Part shown: positions 7,701-18,420 of the stretch, in pieces
Numbering within the stretch: the stretch's first letter is position 1
How the letters are laid out: every line of letters starts with the position of its first letter
Origin: Micromonospora inaquosa
Lineage (GTDB): Bacteria > Actinomycetota > Actinomycetes > Mycobacteriales > Micromonosporaceae
Direction of reading: 5' to 3'
NCBI RefSeq assembly: GCF_003857055.1
Contig: NZ_QGSZ01000245.1
Span: forward strand, 1 to 45,515
DNA length: 45,515 bases
The notes under the pieces: model-generated
The model's database searches: none
The model's input: only the letters and a program-made list of their open reading frames with translations
Told to the model about the DNA's origin: nothing
Position numbers and translations under genes: made by a program

Positions 7701-8057
7701 GTGAGTTTCGATCTGAGCGTGTGGGCCCTGGAGGACGGGGCGACGCCCGAGGACGTGCGGACAGCGGTCGACGGTTGCCGGCAGGGACGGCACGTGGACC
7801 GCTACCCCGACCCGCGGGTGGTCAGCTTCTACCGGGCGATCACAGCCTCCTATCCGGACCGTCACCCCGGCCCGAACAGCCCGTGGGCGGTGGCGCCGCT
7901 GCACGCGGCCCACGACCACGTCGAGTTGAACCTGCACCCGACCTGCGCGGACCAGGTGCTGCTGGACATCGAGCGGCTGGCCGGCGAGCACGGGCTGATG
8001 CTCTTCGACCCGCAGGACGGCTCGGTCTACCCGCCCCCGGCGCGACTGCCCGGCTGA
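7701..8057 (+). CDS. Small protein of unknown function
   Basis: 118 residues, not recognised. It begins SFDLSVWALEDGATPEDVRTAVDGC and contains a central Pro/His-rich stretch (ASYPDRHPGPNSPWAVAPLHAAHDHVELN). It ends in LAGEHGLMLFDPQDGSVYPP, which reads as an alpha/beta cytoplasmic fold. No signal or membrane segment is seen. The GTG start has no clear ribosome site. Codon use is typical of the neighbours. I recall similar short proteins in actinomycetes that begin MSFDL-W and end LFDPQ--VY, but their function is not known to me. It converges on serA across a hairpin terminator. Confidence 0.7.
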   Translation: MSFDLSVWALEDGATPEDVRTAVDGCRQGRHVDRYPDPRVVSFYRAITASYPDRHPGPNSPWAVAPLHAAHDHVELNLHPTCADQVLLDIERLAGEHGLMLFDPQDGSVYPPPARLPG

Positions 8058-8088
8058 CCCGACCGGCGGCACGAACGGGAAATGACGA

Positions 8089-8113
8089 GGGGCCCGGCGA
8101 ATCGCCAGGCCCC
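8089..8113. terminator. Terminator between the small unknown gene and serA
   Basis: GGGGCC-C-GGCG-aat-CGCC-A-GGCCCC forms a 10-bp stem with one mismatch between two convergent genes. Confidence 0.75.
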
Positions 8114-8132
8114 CCACGGTGCTTGTCGTCTA

Positions 8133-9731
8133 CTACTCGTCGCGCAGGTCGGCGGCGCTGGCCGCCGTGGCCCCGATCGACTCGGCGGCCGAGGTGAGCA
8201 GGTCGGCGCCGAGCGCCTGGTCGACGGTGAGCGTCATCAGCGTCTCGCCACCCGCCTCCCGACGAGCCACCTGCATGGCGGCGATGTTGATGCCCGACTC
8301 GCCGAGCAGGGTACCGACCGTGCCGACCACACCGGGTCGGTCGGCGTAGCGCAGGAAGAGCAGGATGCCCTCCGCGCCGATCTCCACGTCGAACCCGTCC
8401 ACCTCGGTCAGCTTCAGCACGTCCCGGGCGCCGGTGTGGGTGACCGTGCCGGAGACGCTGACCGTCCGGCCGTCCGGCAGCGCGCCGCGCACCGTGACCA
8501 GGGTCGGCTGCTCGGCCGTCTCGGCCAGGGTCGCCAGGGTGACCTCGACACCCCGCTCGGCGGCCAGGTGCGGGGCGTTGACGTAGGTGACCTGATCCTC
8601 GACCACGGAGCTGAACAGGCCCTTGGTGGCGGCGAGCTTGAGCACCGACACGTCGTGGCTGACGATCTCACCACGGACCTCGACCGTGACGCTGGCGGCG
8701 ATCCCACCGGCGACCGCGGTGAACGCGCGACCGAGCTTCTCCGCCAGCGGCAGCAGCGGCCGAACGTCCTCGGCGACCACACCGCCGGCCTGCACGTTGA
8801 CCGCGTCCGGGACGAACTCGCCCTGCAACGCCAGCTTGACGCTCTTGGCCACGGCGAGACCGGCCTTGTCCTGCGCCTCGTGGGTGGAGGCGCCCAGGTG
8901 CGGGGTGGCCACCACGTTGTCGAAGGCGAACAGCGGCGACGAGGTGCACGGCTCCTTGCTGTACACGTCGACACCGGCGCCGGCGACCCGGCCCTCGGCG
9001 ATCGCGTCCGCGAGCGCCTGCTCGTCGACCAGCCCACCACGGGCGGCGTTGACGATGCGAACGCCGGGCTTGACGATCGCCAGCTCCTTCTCGCCGATCA
9101 GGCCCACCGTCTCTGGCGTCTTCGGCAGGTGGATGGAGATGAAGTCGCTCTCCCGCAGCAGCTCCTCCAGCCCCACCAGACGAACGCCGAGCTGCGCCGC
9201 ACGGGCCGGCTGGATGTACGGGTCGTACGCGATCAGCCGGGTGCCGAACGCGGCGATGCGAGACGCGAAGAGCACCCCGATCCGACCGAGCCCGACCACG
9301 CCGACCGTCTTGCCCTGCACCTCGACGCCGGTGTACTTCGACCGCTTCCACTCCCCCGCCTTGAGCGCGGAACTGGCGCTCGCGGTGTTGCGGGCGACGG
9401 CGAGCAGCAGCGCGACGGCCTGCTCTGCGGCGGAGACGATGTTGGAGGTGGGCGCGTTGACGACCATGACGCCCCGCGCGGTGGCGGCCGGCACCTCGAC
9501 GTTGTCCAGCCCGACGCCCGCCCGGGCGACCACCTTGAGTCGCGGCGCGGCGGCGACCGCCTCGGCGTCGATCTGGGTCGCGCTGCGCACGATGACGGCG
9601 TCGGCCTCGGAGAGCGCCGAGAGCAGGGCCGGACGGTCGGTGCCGTCGACGTGACGGACGTCGAAGTCGTGGGCGAGCACCTCGATGGCGGCGGGGGCGA
9701 GTTCTTCGGCGATCAGTACGACAGGATTCAT
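8133..9731 (-). CDS. serA: D-3-phosphoglycerate dehydrogenase
   Basis: First enzyme of serine synthesis, oxidising 3-phosphoglycerate with NAD. The 532-residue length matches the long mycobacterial type with an extra intervening domain. The N-terminal substrate part is followed by the Rossmann motif GVVGLGRIGVLFASRIAAFG, then NAARGGLVDEQAL (catalytic Arg) and TPHLGASTHEAQDKAG (catalytic His). An allosteric substrate-binding domain follows, and a C-terminal ACT domain (FLRYADRPGVVGTVGTLLGE) probably senses serine. The start at 9731 has GAGGA before it; an upstream ATG at 9932 adds a non-homologous Arg-rich tail and is rejected. It lies ~400 bp after ilvC. Confidence 0.95.
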   Translation of the reverse strand: MNPVVLIAEELAPAAIEVLAHDFDVRHVDGTDRPALLSALSEADAVIVRSATQIDAEAVAAAPRLKVVARAGVGLDNVEVPAATARGVMVVNAPTSNIVSAAEQAVALLLAVARNTASASSALKAGEWKRSKYTGVEVQGKTVGVVGLGRIGVLFASRIAAFGTRLIAYDPYIQPARAAQLGVRLVGLEELLRESDFISIHLPKTPETVGLIGEKELAIVKPGVRIVNAARGGLVDEQALADAIAEGRVAGAGVDVYSKEPCTSSPLFAFDNVVATPHLGASTHEAQDKAGLAVAKSVKLALQGEFVPDAVNVQAGGVVAEDVRPLLPLAEKLGRAFTAVAGGIAASVTVEVRGEIVSHDVSVLKLAATKGLFSSVVEDQVTYVNAPHLAAERGVEVTLATLAETAEQPTLVTVRGALPDGRTVSVSGTVTHTGARDVLKLTEVDGFDVEIGAEGILLFLRYADRPGVVGTVGTLLGESGINIAAMQVARREAGGETLMTLTVDQALGADLLTSAAESIGATAASAADLRDE

Positions 9732-10131
9732 CGGTCCTCGTAGAGGTCGTGTTTGCGATCGGCGCGGGCGGCCGGGCGCTGCACTGCGCCCTGCGCTGAT
9801 CCGTGCCGTGGCCGTCAGGTGCCGGCTGCTGCACCTACAGGCGATCGTAGGGGCCCCGCTGGTCGGCGTGTTCCGGTCTTCGGGGTGAGTGCCCTCACAC
9901 GCCCGGTCGGGCGACGGACATCGGCCGTTCACCGCGCCGACACGGTCGCTCAGGCCGCGCCGAACCCCTGGTGGCGTCGGTCACCCGGCCCTTGCGGGAG
10001 CGTGGTGGCCCACGAGCACTGCCGCCCGACGCATCGACGGGCGGCAGCATGCCGGGCAGCCCCGGGGCGGCGCTGGGGAGAGCGCCAGCCCGGGGGCTGT
10101 CGGTGAATCGTCGTCCGGACGAGCCGGACGG
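9732..10131. other. ilvC-serA intergenic region
   Basis: 400 bp without a convincing gene. The ilvC-proximal third holds a terminator hairpin (10019-10047). The rest presumably carries the serA promoter, though no clear -35/-10 pair was identified. Confidence 0.5.
10019..10047 (-). terminator. Terminator after ilvBNC
   Basis: A perfect 10-bp stem (CTGCCGCCCG / CGGGCGGCAG) with a 9-base loop lies about 85 bp after the ilvC stop codon. It separates ilvBNC from serA. Confidence 0.75.
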
Positions 10132-11238
<1,107 letters not shown>

Positions 11239-11754
11239 TCAGGCGGCCCGCAGCGCGGGACCGGCGGTGATCGAACGCGAACCGCGCCCGATGGCCACCA
11301 GCCCGGACTGGACCATTTCCTTGATGCCGAAGGACTCAAGGTCGCGCAGGAGCGCGTCGAGCTTGTCCGGGGTGCCGGTGGCCTCGATGGTCAGCGTGTC
11401 CGGTGCGACGTCGACCACCCGGGCGCGGAACAGGTTGACGGTCTCCAGCACCTGCGACCGCGCGGTCCGGTCGGCGCGAACCTTCACCAGCAGCAACTCC
11501 CGGGCAACCGAGACCTGCGGATCCAGTTCAACGATCTTGAGTACGTTGACCAGCTTGTTCAGCTGCTTGGTGACCTGCTCCAGCGGGGACGAATCCGCGT
11601 TGACCACGATGGTGATCCGGGAGACGTCCGGGTTCTCGGTCTCGCCGACGGCGAGGCTGTCGATGTTGAACCCGCGCCGGGAGAACAGGCCGGAGACCCG
11701 GGCGAGCACGCCCGGCTTGTTCTCCACCAACACGGACAGGGTGTGCATGGTCAT
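11239..11754 (-). CDS. ilvN: Acetolactate synthase regulatory subunit
   Basis: Small subunit that activates IlvB and confers valine feedback inhibition. The 171 residues consist of an N-terminal ACT domain (TLSVLVENKPGVLARVSGLFSRRG, then FNIDSLAVGETE) followed by the ALS small-subunit C-terminal domain (VARELLLVKVRAD, DKLDALLRDLESFGIKEMVQSG). The first ATG at 11754 overlaps the stop of a 27-codon mini-ORF that fills the gap after ilvB. The length is normal for actinobacterial IlvN. Confidence 0.96.
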   Translation of the reverse strand: MTMHTLSVLVENKPGVLARVSGLFSRRGFNIDSLAVGETENPDVSRITIVVNADSSPLEQVTKQLNKLVNVLKIVELDPQVSVARELLLVKVRADRTARSQVLETVNLFRARVVDVAPDTLTIEATGTPDKLDALLRDLESFGIKEMVQSGLVAIGRGSRSITAGPALRAA

Positions 11755-11834
11755 GCCACGGCCTCGCTTCGCTCGGTCGTGCCACGACCGTGGACAGGGC
11801 TGAGCCTGCTGATTCGTTCGCTGTGCTCACTCAT
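11751..11834 (-). CDS. Mini-ORF bridging ilvB and ilvN
   Basis: A 27-codon frame (MSEHSERISR..., ending TERSEAVA) begins one base after the ilvB TGA and ends in an ATGA overlap with the ilvN start, so ribosomes could pass from ilvB to ilvN through it. It contains a hairpin-forming inverted repeat (GGTCGTG-G-CACGACC, within 11774-11790). The protein is unlike any family. The DNA resembles the GAGTGAGCACAGCGAACG repeats that I recall in Micromonospora intergenic DNA, so it may be an inserted repeat rather than a selected peptide. Confidence 0.4.
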   Translation of the reverse strand: MSEHSERISRLSPVHGRGTTERSEAVA

Positions 11835-11835
11835 G

Positions 11836-13716
11836 TCAGATGTCATCCTCGTCGAAGACCGGGCGGACGCCACGGGCGAACATGATCTCGTCGTTGCTGG
11901 TGCCGGCGGCGACCATCGGCCAGACCATCGCGTCCTTGCCGACCACAAAGTCGATCACGACCGGCGCATCGTTGATCTCCATGGCGGCGGCGATGGTCTT
12001 GTCCACGTCAGCCGCGTTCTCGCACCGCAGCCCGACGCAGCCCAGGGCCTCGGCGAGCTTCACGAAATCGGGGATGCGGTGCTTGTGGGTGCCGAGCTCG
12101 GTGTTGGAGTAGCGCTCGTTGTAGAACAGCGTCTGCCACTGTCGGACCATCCCGAGATTGCCGTTGTTGATCACGGCGATCTTGACCGGGATGCCCTCCA
12201 GCGCGCAGGTGGCCAACTCCTGGTTGGTCATCTGGAAGCAGCCGTCACCGTCCACCGCCCAGACCACCGTGTCCGGCTTGCCGACCTTGGCGCCCATCGC
12301 CGCCGGCACCGCGTAGCCCATCGTGCCGAGGCCGCCGGAATTCAACCAGGTGTGCGGCTTCTCGTAGGAGATGAACTGCGACGCCCACATCTGGTGCTGA
12401 CCCACCCCGGCCACGAAGATCGCGTCGGGGCCGACGATCTCGCCCAGCCGCTTGATGACGTACTGCGGGGACAGGGTTCCGTCGGACGGCTCGTCGTAGC
12501 CCAGCGGGTAACGGTCGCGCAGGTCGTTCAGCTGCGTCCACCAGTCACCGAGGTCGGCGGTGCGCCCCGTCGACCGCTCGGCGCTGACCGCGACGATCAG
12601 CTCGTCGATGACGTGCTTGGCGTCGCCGACGATCGGCACGTCCACGTGCCGGTTCTTGCCGATCTCCGCCGGGTCGATGTCCGCGTGGACCACTGCCGCG
12701 TCCGGGGCGAACGAGTCCAGTTTGCCGGTGACCCGGTCGTCGAAGCGCGCGCCCAACGCGACGATCAGGTCCGCCTTCTGCAGGCCGTAGACCGCGGCGA
12801 CAGTGCCGTGCATACCGGGCATCCCCAGGTGCTGCTGATGCGAATCGGGGAACGCCCCGAGCGCCATCAACGTGGTGACGACCGGGATGCCGGTCATCTC
12901 GGCCAGCCGCCGCAGCCCGTCGGTGGCGCCGGCCTTGAGCACGCCACCGCCGACGTAGAGCACCGGCCGTCGGGCGCCCGCCATCAGCCGCGCCGCCTCC
13001 CGGATCTGCTTGCCGTGCGGGTGCAGGGTGGGCCGGTAGCCGGGCAGGTCCAGCGTGGGCGGCCAGGTGAAGGTGGTCGGCGCCTGGAGCACGTCCTTGG
13101 GGATGTCGACCAGCACCGGGCCGGGTCGCCCGCTGCTGGCCAGGTGGAACGCCTCGGCCAACACCCGGGGGATCTCCTCGGCGGTCTGGACGAGGAAGTT
13201 GTGCTTCGTGATCGGCAGGGTGATGCCCTGAATGTCCGCCTCCTGGAAGGCGTCGGTACCGATCGACGGGCGGGCCACCTGCCCGGTGATCGCCACCATC
13301 GCCACCGAGTCCATGTACGCGTCGGCGATCGGGGTGACCAGGTTCGTCGCGCCCGGGCCGGAGGTGGCGATGCAGACGCCGACCTTGCCGGTGGCCTGGG
13401 CGTAGCCAGTCGCCGCGTGGCCCGCGCCCTGCTCGTGCCGGACCAGGATGTGCCGGACCGTCGAGTCGTAGAGCGGGTCGTACGCCGGCAGGATCGCGCC
13501 GCCCGGAATGCCGAAGACGACGTCGACGTCGAGCGCCTCGAGGGACCGCACGAGCGAGCCGGCCCCGGAAACCTGGGTCGGTGCGGAGGGCCGTACCGCC
13601 GGAACGGCCGGGGTGGCCGGGCGCGTGGTGGCCTGATCGACGTCGAGGGTCGGGTCGGCGGCCGCGCGGGCCCGGCGGGCGGTGTGGGCGAGGGTCTCGG
13701 GCGTGGGTCTCGTCAT
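11836..13716 (-). CDS. ilvB: Acetolactate synthase catalytic subunit
   Basis: ThDP- and FAD-dependent large subunit that makes acetolactate or acetohydroxybutyrate. It has 626 residues. After a variable ~50-residue N-terminal tail the enzyme begins at [23 protein letters not shown]. The catalytic glutamate is in [21 protein letters not shown], and the central FAD region holds [14 protein letters not shown]. The ThDP/Mg motif is [14 protein letters not shown]...[12 protein letters not shown]. The ATG at 13716 is chosen; an ATG at 13830 would run through the attenuator. It heads ilvBNC and is controlled by the leader upstream. Confidence 0.96.
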   Translation of the reverse strand: MTRPTPETLAHTARRARAAADPTLDVDQATTRPATPAVPAVRPSAPTQVSGAGSLVRSLEALDVDVVFGIPGGAILPAYDPLYDSTVRHILVRHEQGAGHAATGYAQATGKVGVCIATSGPGATNLVTPIADAYMDSVAMVAITGQVARPSIGTDAFQEADIQGITLPITKHNFLVQTAEEIPRVLAEAFHLASSGRPGPVLVDIPKDVLQAPTTFTWPPTLDLPGYRPTLHPHGKQIREAARLMAGARRPVLYVGGGVLKAGATDGLRRLAEMTGIPVVTTLMALGAFPDSHQQHLGMPGMHGTVAAVYGLQKADLIVALGARFDDRVTGKLDSFAPDAAVVHADIDPAEIGKNRHVDVPIVGDAKHVIDELIVAVSAERSTGRTADLGDWWTQLNDLRDRYPLGYDEPSDGTLSPQYVIKRLGEIVGPDAIFVAGVGQHQMWASQFISYEKPHTWLNSGGLGTMGYAVPAAMGAKVGKPDTVVWAVDGDGCFQMTNQELATCALEGIPVKIAVINNGNLGMVRQWQTLFYNERYSNTELGTHKHRIPDFVKLAEALGCVGLRCENAADVDKTIAAAMEINDAPVVIDFVVGKDAMVWPMVAAGTSNDEIMFARGVRPVFDEDDI

Positions 13717-13803
13717 GGCGGTTCTGGCCTTCGGCTGGAGTGGCTGGTGGCTAGTCAAGCGATGCGACGCAGGCGGGGCCCGCTTCGCCAGGTTCCGATG
13801 GCA

Positions 13804-13836
13804 ATAAAAACGGCCCTCGTGCAGATGCACGGGGCC
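13804..13836 (-). terminator. Attenuator terminator before ilvB
   Basis: On the minus strand GGCCC-CGTGCA pairs with TGCACG-A-GGGCC (one bulge), followed by GTTTTTAT. It lies ~90 bp before the ilvB start, after the leader peptide and its hairpin. Confidence 0.88.
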
Positions 13837-13837
13837 A

Positions 13838-13864
13838 GCGCACTCTCGGTGAGGGAGAGTGCGC
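13838..13864 (-). promoter_or_regulatory. Leader hairpin abutting the ilvB leader stop codon
   Basis: A perfect 10-bp stem (GCGCACTCTC / GAGAGTGCGC, 7-base loop) begins at the base next to the leader TGA and ends one base before the terminator stem. A ribosome at the stop codon would cover its 5' arm, which suits a pause or protector hairpin. Confidence 0.7.
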
Positions 13865-13900
13865 TCAGGTAAGTACTCGCAGCGACCGGTACGACGACAT
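13865..13900 (-). CDS. ilvB leader peptide ([11 protein letters not shown])
   Basis: An 11-codon ORF, ATG to TGA, encodes [11 protein letters not shown]. Leu, Val and Leu codons fall among the last five sense codons before the stop and the hairpin. The content of branched-chain codons is modest (two Leu, one Val). Attenuation of actinobacterial ilvB by short leader peptides is established in Streptomyces and Corynebacterium. The start codon lies only 4 nt after the stop of the upstream GGDEF-EAL gene. Confidence 0.7.
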   Translation of the reverse strand: MSSYRSLRVLT

Positions 13901-13904
13901 GTGG

Positions 13905-16259
13905 CTAAGCCTTGCGCATCTCACGCGATGAGTCAACTGATCCCACATGTTGGTTAACGGAGGCCGGCGCGTCGGTCGGCGACGCGCCATCGGCAGCCGG
14001 GCTGAGCTGCCCGGACCCGCCCGGAGCGCGACGTGGCGCGGGCACCGGAGCGGGACGCGCACCCGGGGACGTGGCCGCCTCCAACATCGCCTCCAGGTGC
14101 TCGGCCGGCACCCCCCAGCCGAAGAGCGCGCCCTGGCCGAACCGGCAACCGGCGGCCACCACCGCGGCCAACTCGGTCGGGGTGGTCACCCCCTCGGCGA
14201 TCACCTCCAGCCCCAACTGGTGGCCCAGTCGCATGACGATGTCGACCATCGGGGCGAACGCCGGGCCGTCCTGGTCGACGGGGCGGACCGGCTCGTGCTC
14301 GGCGACCAGACTGTGGTCGATCTTGAGGATGTCGATCGGCAGCCGGCGCAGCTGCCCCAGCGACGAGTAGCCGGCCCCGAAGTCGTCCAGCGCGATCCGG
14401 ACACCGGTCAACCGCAGCGCGGTGAGCCGCCGGATCAGCTCGTCCAGATCGGTGGCGACCGCGTGCTCGGTGACCTCCAGAACCAGCCGCTGCGGCGGCA
14501 CATGGTGGGCGCGCAGCGCCTCGGCGACCTGGACCACGTACGCCGGGGCGTGCAACTCGCGCGGGGAGACGTTGACCGACACCCAGACGTCGTGCCCGTC
14601 CGCCAGCCACCGGGAGAGCTGGTAGCAGGCCTGATGCAGCACCCACGCGCCGAGCGGAGCGATCATCCCGCACTCCTCGGCGAGCGGGATGAACTCGTCC
14701 GGACGGACGTTGCCCAGCTCAGGATGGTGCCAGCGGAGCAGCGCCTCGGCGCCGACCGGCCGCACCGACGGCAGCGACGCCACCGGCTGGAAGGCCAACC
14801 GCAGCTCGTCGCGGTCGATGGCCCCGCGCAGCTCGTGCTCCACCGTCGTACGCCGGCGCAACAGCTGGTCGTACGCGGCGTCGTACCGCTCGATCCGGTT
14901 CTTGCCACGCTGCTTGGCGTAGCGCAGCGCCAGGTCGGCGTGGCGCAGCAGCAGGTCCACGTCCGGCTCGTCGGCCCAGTCGGCCACCCCGATGCTCACC
15001 GACAGGAAGACCGGCCCCTCCGGCTGGTCGTACGGCCGGTTGAGCACCCCGAGGAGCCGTTCGGCGACCCGGTCCGCCTCGACCGACCGGCCCTGCATGA
15101 GTACGGCGAACTCGTCGCCACCCAGCCGGGCGGCCACGTCGCCGGGGCGCAGGTTGCCGCGCAGCCGCCGGCCCACCTCGGCCAACACGGCGTCGCCCAC
15201 GTCGTGGCCCCGCATGTCGTTGACGTTCTTGAACCCGTCCAGGTCGAGGCCGAGCAGCACGCAGGGGTTGTGGTCAGCGGCGTTGCGGTGCAGCGCTCGG
15301 AGCAGCCCGCGCCGGTTGGCCAACGACGTCAGTGGATCGGTGTGCGCCAACTCACGAAAGTGCGCCTCCCGCTCGACCAGGCGGCCCGCGTAACCGCGGA
15401 CGTCGCGAAGGGTGAGGTACTGACGTGCCACCAGGGCGAAACCCTCCACGCTGCCGGCCACGATGCCGGCCGCGTTGAACCGGCCGTCCTGGGCGAGGTG
15501 GTACATCGCCGAGGCGGCCATCGCCAGCATCGGGGCGATGGCGTACTCGCCGTCGCGACCGACCAGGTCCAGGTCGACCTGGCCCGGCCGGTCGGCCCGG
15601 TACATCGCGAGCGCGACCGTCAGCAGGCCGGCGGCGAGCATCGCCGCGCCGGTCAGCGCCATGGTCGGCCCGGCCTGGCAGAGCCCGGCACTCAACCCCA
15701 ACCCGCCGCAGCTCACCGCTGTGATGCCGGCGCCCAGCGCGGCGAGCCGTCGACGTGGGGCGGCGGCCCGGAAGACGACGATCACGGCCAGCCCGGCACC
15801 GAGCGCGGCACTCACCGTGGCCACCAGAATCGCCGGGCAGGCCATCGGGGTGGAGGCACCGAGCAATCGGGTGGGCTCGGAGAAGAGCACCCAACCGACG
15901 AACCACAGCGCCGCCGCCATGACCAACCCGTCCAGGGCGAGTCGGGCCGTTCCCGCCGCGGTGGCGGCCACCCCGGGCAGTCGGAGCAGACCAGCGGCGA
16001 AGGCCAGCCCGCTCAGCGCCGTGCCGATCGCCACCACTGTCGCCCAACCGGTGCGTTGCCCCTGCTCGTGGGCCCAGTGTTCGTTCGCGCTGAGCGCGGC
16101 GACCACCCCGGTCAGGAGACTGAGCAGGGCACCTCCGGCGGCCGCCGCGAGCAGCATGTGAGCCGGTCGACGCGGCCCCGTCCGCCGTCGGGCCACGACG
16201 GTCAGCAGTACCACGGCCACCGCGGCGACGAGCCCGCTGAGCGCCGCGACAGCGACCAT
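13905..16259 (-). CDS. Membrane GGDEF-EAL protein (c-di-GMP turnover)
   Basis: 784 residues from the ATG at 16259. Residues 1 to ~290 are a membrane sensor of about eight hydrophobic segments. The diguanylate cyclase domain follows ([17 protein letters not shown]) with an intact GGDEF motif (RLGGDEFAV, 380-384). The EAL phosphodiesterase domain has EAL at 505-507 (VGAEALLRW), [27 protein letters not shown] and IAEGV, so all catalytic landmarks are present. Both activities look possible. No ribosome site fits the ATG; a GTG at 16277 is an alternative. It is divergent from ilvD, and its stop codon is 4 nt from the ilvB leader, inside whose promoter zone its 3' end lies. Confidence 0.88.
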   Translation of the reverse strand: MVAVAALSGLVAAVAVVLLTVVARRRTGPRRPAHMLLAAAAGGALLSLLTGVVAALSANEHWAHEQGQRTGWATVVAIGTALSGLAFAAGLLRLPGVAATAAGTARLALDGLVMAAALWFVGWVLFSEPTRLLGASTPMACPAILVATVSAALGAGLAVIVVFRAAAPRRRLAALGAGITAVSCGGLGLSAGLCQAGPTMALTGAAMLAAGLLTVALAMYRADRPGQVDLDLVGRDGEYAIAPMLAMAASAMYHLAQDGRFNAAGIVAGSVEGFALVARQYLTLRDVRGYAGRLVEREAHFRELAHTDPLTSLANRRGLLRALHRNAADHNPCVLLGLDLDGFKNVNDMRGHDVGDAVLAEVGRRLRGNLRPGDVAARLGGDEFAVLMQGRSVEADRVAERLLGVLNRPYDQPEGPVFLSVSIGVADWADEPDVDLLLRHADLALRYAKQRGKNRIERYDAAYDQLLRRRTTVEHELRGAIDRDELRLAFQPVASLPSVRPVGAEALLRWHHPELGNVRPDEFIPLAEECGMIAPLGAWVLHQACYQLSRWLADGHDVWVSVNVSPRELHAPAYVVQVAEALRAHHVPPQRLVLEVTEHAVATDLDELIRRLTALRLTGVRIALDDFGAGYSSLGQLRRLPIDILKIDHSLVAEHEPVRPVDQDGPAFAPMVDIVMRLGHQLGLEVIAEGVTTPTELAAVVAAGCRFGQGALFGWGVPAEHLEAMLEAATSPGARPAPVPAPRRAPGGSGQLSPAADGASPTDAPASVNQHVGSVDSSREMRKA
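13908..13936 (-). promoter_or_regulatory. Possible ilvB promoter inside the GGDEF-EAL 3' end
   Basis: Minus strand TTGACT (13931-13936) is followed by 17 bp and then AAGGCT (13908-13913). Transcription would start near 13901, right at the leader ATG, giving a leaderless or nearly leaderless leader peptide. The -35 is good and the -10 is weak. Confidence 0.4.
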
Positions 16260-16269
16260 GCCCGATGGA

Positions 16270-16329
16270 AGATGCACATCTCCAAGAGTGCCGGATGGGC
16301 GCACGCCGTGGGGGGCTGAGTGTGCATCT
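16270..16329. promoter_or_regulatory. 9-bp inverted repeat in the GGDEF-EAL/ilvD divergent region
   Basis: AGATGCACA (16270-16278) and TGTGCATCT (16321-16329) are exact inverted copies 42 bp apart in a ~130-bp divergent promoter region. The first copy extends into a near palindrome, AGATGCACATCT. A further dyad, GTCGG-CGTA-CCGAC (16357-16370), lies just before ilvD. They could be paired operators. Confidence 0.4.
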
Positions 16330-16388
16330 GTTGGGACACGGCAGATACCCGGGTGGGTCGGCGTACCGACGGTGTCATGCTGGTACGC

Positions 16389-18236
16389 ATGCCTGAGCTG
16401 CGATCGAGGACTTCCACACACGGTCGGACGATGGCCGGCGCCCGGGCCCTCTGGCGGGCCACCGGGATGACCGACGACGACTTCGGTAAGCCGATCGTCG
16501 CCATCGCCAACAGTTTCACCCAGTTCGTGCCTGGTCACGTACACCTCAAGGACATGGGTGGCCTGGTCGCCGACGCCGTCGCCGAGGCCGGTGGAGTGGG
16601 CCGGGAGTTCAACACCATCGCGGTCGACGACGGCATCGCGATGGGCCACGGCGGCATGCTCTACTCGCTGCCCAGCCGTGAGCTGATCGCCGACGCGGTC
16701 GAATACATGGTCAACGCGCACTGCGCGGACGCCCTGGTCTGCATCTCCAACTGCGACAAGATCACCCCTGGGATGCTGCTGGCCGCGTTGCGGCTCAACA
16801 TCCCGACCGTCTTCGTCTCCGGCGGCCCGATGGAGGCCGGCAAGACGATGGCGATCGAGGGCGTCGTGCACAGCAAGATCGACCTGATCGACGCCATGAT
16901 CGCCTCCTCGAACGAGGCGGTCACCGACGAGCAGCTCGGTGAGATCGAACGTTCCGCCTGCCCGACCTGCGGCTCCTGCTCCGGCATGTTCACCGCCAAC
17001 TCGATGAACTGCCTCACCGAGGCGATCGGGCTCGCGCTGCCCGGCAACGGTTCGACGCTGGCCACCCACGCCGCCCGCCGGTCGCTCTTCGTCGAGGCCG
17101 GCCGGACCGTCGTGGATATCGCCAAGCGGTGGTACGACGGCGACGACGAATCGGTGCTGCCGCGCACCGTCGCCTCCAAGGCCGCCTTCGAGAACGCCGT
17201 CGCCCTGGACGTGGCGATGGGCGGCTCCACCAACACGGTGCTGCACCTGCTCGCCGCCGCCCGCGAGGCGGAGATGGACTTCGGCGTCGCCGACATCGAC
17301 GCGATCTCCCGGCGGGTTCCGTGCCTGGCCAAGGTCGCGCCCAACTCGCCGAACTACCACATGGAGGACGTGCACCGGGCCGGTGGCATCCCCGCGATCC
17401 TCGGCGAACTGGACCGGGCCGGGCAGCTCAACCGGGACGTGCACGCCGTGCACTCCCCCTCCCTCGCTCAGTGGCTCACCGACTGGGACGTGCGGGGCGG
17501 CTCCCCGACGCCGACGGCGGTCGAGCTGTTCCACGCCGCCCCCGGCGGGGTGCGTACCGTCGAGCCGTTCTCCACCACCAACCGGTGGTCGTCGCTGGAC
17601 ACCGACGCGGCCGGCGGCTGCATCCGGGACCGCGAACACGCGTACTCCGCCGACGGCGGGCTGGCCATCCTGCACGGCAACCTGGCGCCCGAGGGCAGCG
17701 TGGTGAAGACCGCCGGCGTGCCGGACGACTGCCTGACCTTCCGCGGCCCGGCGAAGGTCTACGAGTCGCAGGACGACGCGGTGACCGCGATCCTCGCCAA
17801 GCAGGTGGTCGCCGGGGACGTCGTGGTGATCCGGTACGAGGGGCCCAAGGGCGGTCCCGGCATGCAGGAAATGCTCTACCCCACCTCGTTCCTCAAGGGA
17901 CGCGGGCTGGGCCGCTCCTGCGCGCTGCTCACCGACGGCCGTTTCTCCGGTGGCACCTCCGGGCTCTCCATCGGGCACGTCTCCCCCGAGGCGGCCTCCG
18001 GCGGGATGATCGCCCTGGTCCGCGACGGCGACGAGATCGTCATCGACATCCCGGGCCGGTCGATCGAGCTGAACGTGCCCGCCGAGGAGTTGCAGGCGCG
18101 ACGGGTGGCCGAGGAGAAGCGCGACAAGCCGTACACCCCGACCGACCGGCAGCGCCCGGTGTCGGCGGCGTTGCGCGCGTACGCCTCGATGGCCACCTCG
18201 GCCAGCGACGGCGCCTACCGCCGCGTCCCGGAGTAG
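16389..18236 (+). CDS. ilvD: Dihydroxy-acid dehydratase
   Basis: Fe-S enzyme that dehydrates dihydroxyisovalerate and dihydroxymethylvalerate, the third common step of valine and isoleucine synthesis. The length of 615 residues is close to E. coli IlvD. It begins [26 protein letters not shown], the conserved N-terminus, which fixes the ATG at 16389; ATGs at 16377 and upstream are not family-like. Cluster cysteines are seen in [14 protein letters not shown] and [18 protein letters not shown]. The C-terminal part has [21 protein letters not shown], which is essential for the active site. It stands apart from ilvBNC, on the opposite strand. Confidence 0.96.
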   Translation: MPELRSRTSTHGRTMAGARALWRATGMTDDDFGKPIVAIANSFTQFVPGHVHLKDMGGLVADAVAEAGGVGREFNTIAVDDGIAMGHGGMLYSLPSRELIADAVEYMVNAHCADALVCISNCDKITPGMLLAALRLNIPTVFVSGGPMEAGKTMAIEGVVHSKIDLIDAMIASSNEAVTDEQLGEIERSACPTCGSCSGMFTANSMNCLTEAIGLALPGNGSTLATHAARRSLFVEAGRTVVDIAKRWYDGDDESVLPRTVASKAAFENAVALDVAMGGSTNTVLHLLAAAREAEMDFGVADIDAISRRVPCLAKVAPNSPNYHMEDVHRAGGIPAILGELDRAGQLNRDVHAVHSPSLAQWLTDWDVRGGSPTPTAVELFHAAPGGVRTVEPFSTTNRWSSLDTDAAGGCIRDREHAYSADGGLAILHGNLAPEGSVVKTAGVPDDCLTFRGPAKVYESQDDAVTAILAKQVVAGDVVVIRYEGPKGGPGMQEMLYPTSFLKGRGLGRSCALLTDGRFSGGTSGLSIGHVSPEAASGGMIALVRDGDEIVIDIPGRSIELNVPAEELQARRVAEEKRDKPYTPTDRQRPVSAALRAYASMATSASDGAYRRVPE

Positions 18237-18308
18237 AGGCAGTCCGGTTCGGCGGGCCGACCGCCGAGCCGGCGGTCGCAGGCGGGCCCGCCCCGTCGAC
18301 TCCGTCGA

Positions 18309-18355
18309 GATCTTGGACAGTTTCCGTTCGCGCAGAACGGAAACTGTCCAAGATC
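18309..18355. repeat. 21-bp-arm inverted repeat downstream of ilvD
   Basis: Arms 18309-18329 and 18335-18355 are perfect inverted copies around the 5-base loop GCGCA. The arm reads GATCTTGGACAGTTTCCGTT plus one C. It lies between convergent genes, so it can terminate both ways. The AT content and exactness differ from the GC-rich terminators elsewhere in the window. I recall similar TTGGACA-TTTCCGTT palindromes recurring in Micromonospora, which would make it a dispersed repeat. Confidence 0.85.
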
Positions 18356-18420
18356 TGGAGACGTGATGCCGGAAAGGCCGGACGGCCGTCGTGGGGCTTC
18401 GAGGTACCTGGATCACCGGG

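Noticed and set aside
6740..8197. 485-codon plus-strand frame overlapping apbE and the small unknown gene
   Set aside because: Arg/Pro-rich out-of-frame reading of two genes with better frames.
16260..18416. Upstream in-frame extension of the GGDEF-EAL gene to 1503 codons
   Set aside because: The extension is antisense to ilvD and lacks homology; the membrane domain begins at the ATG near 16259.
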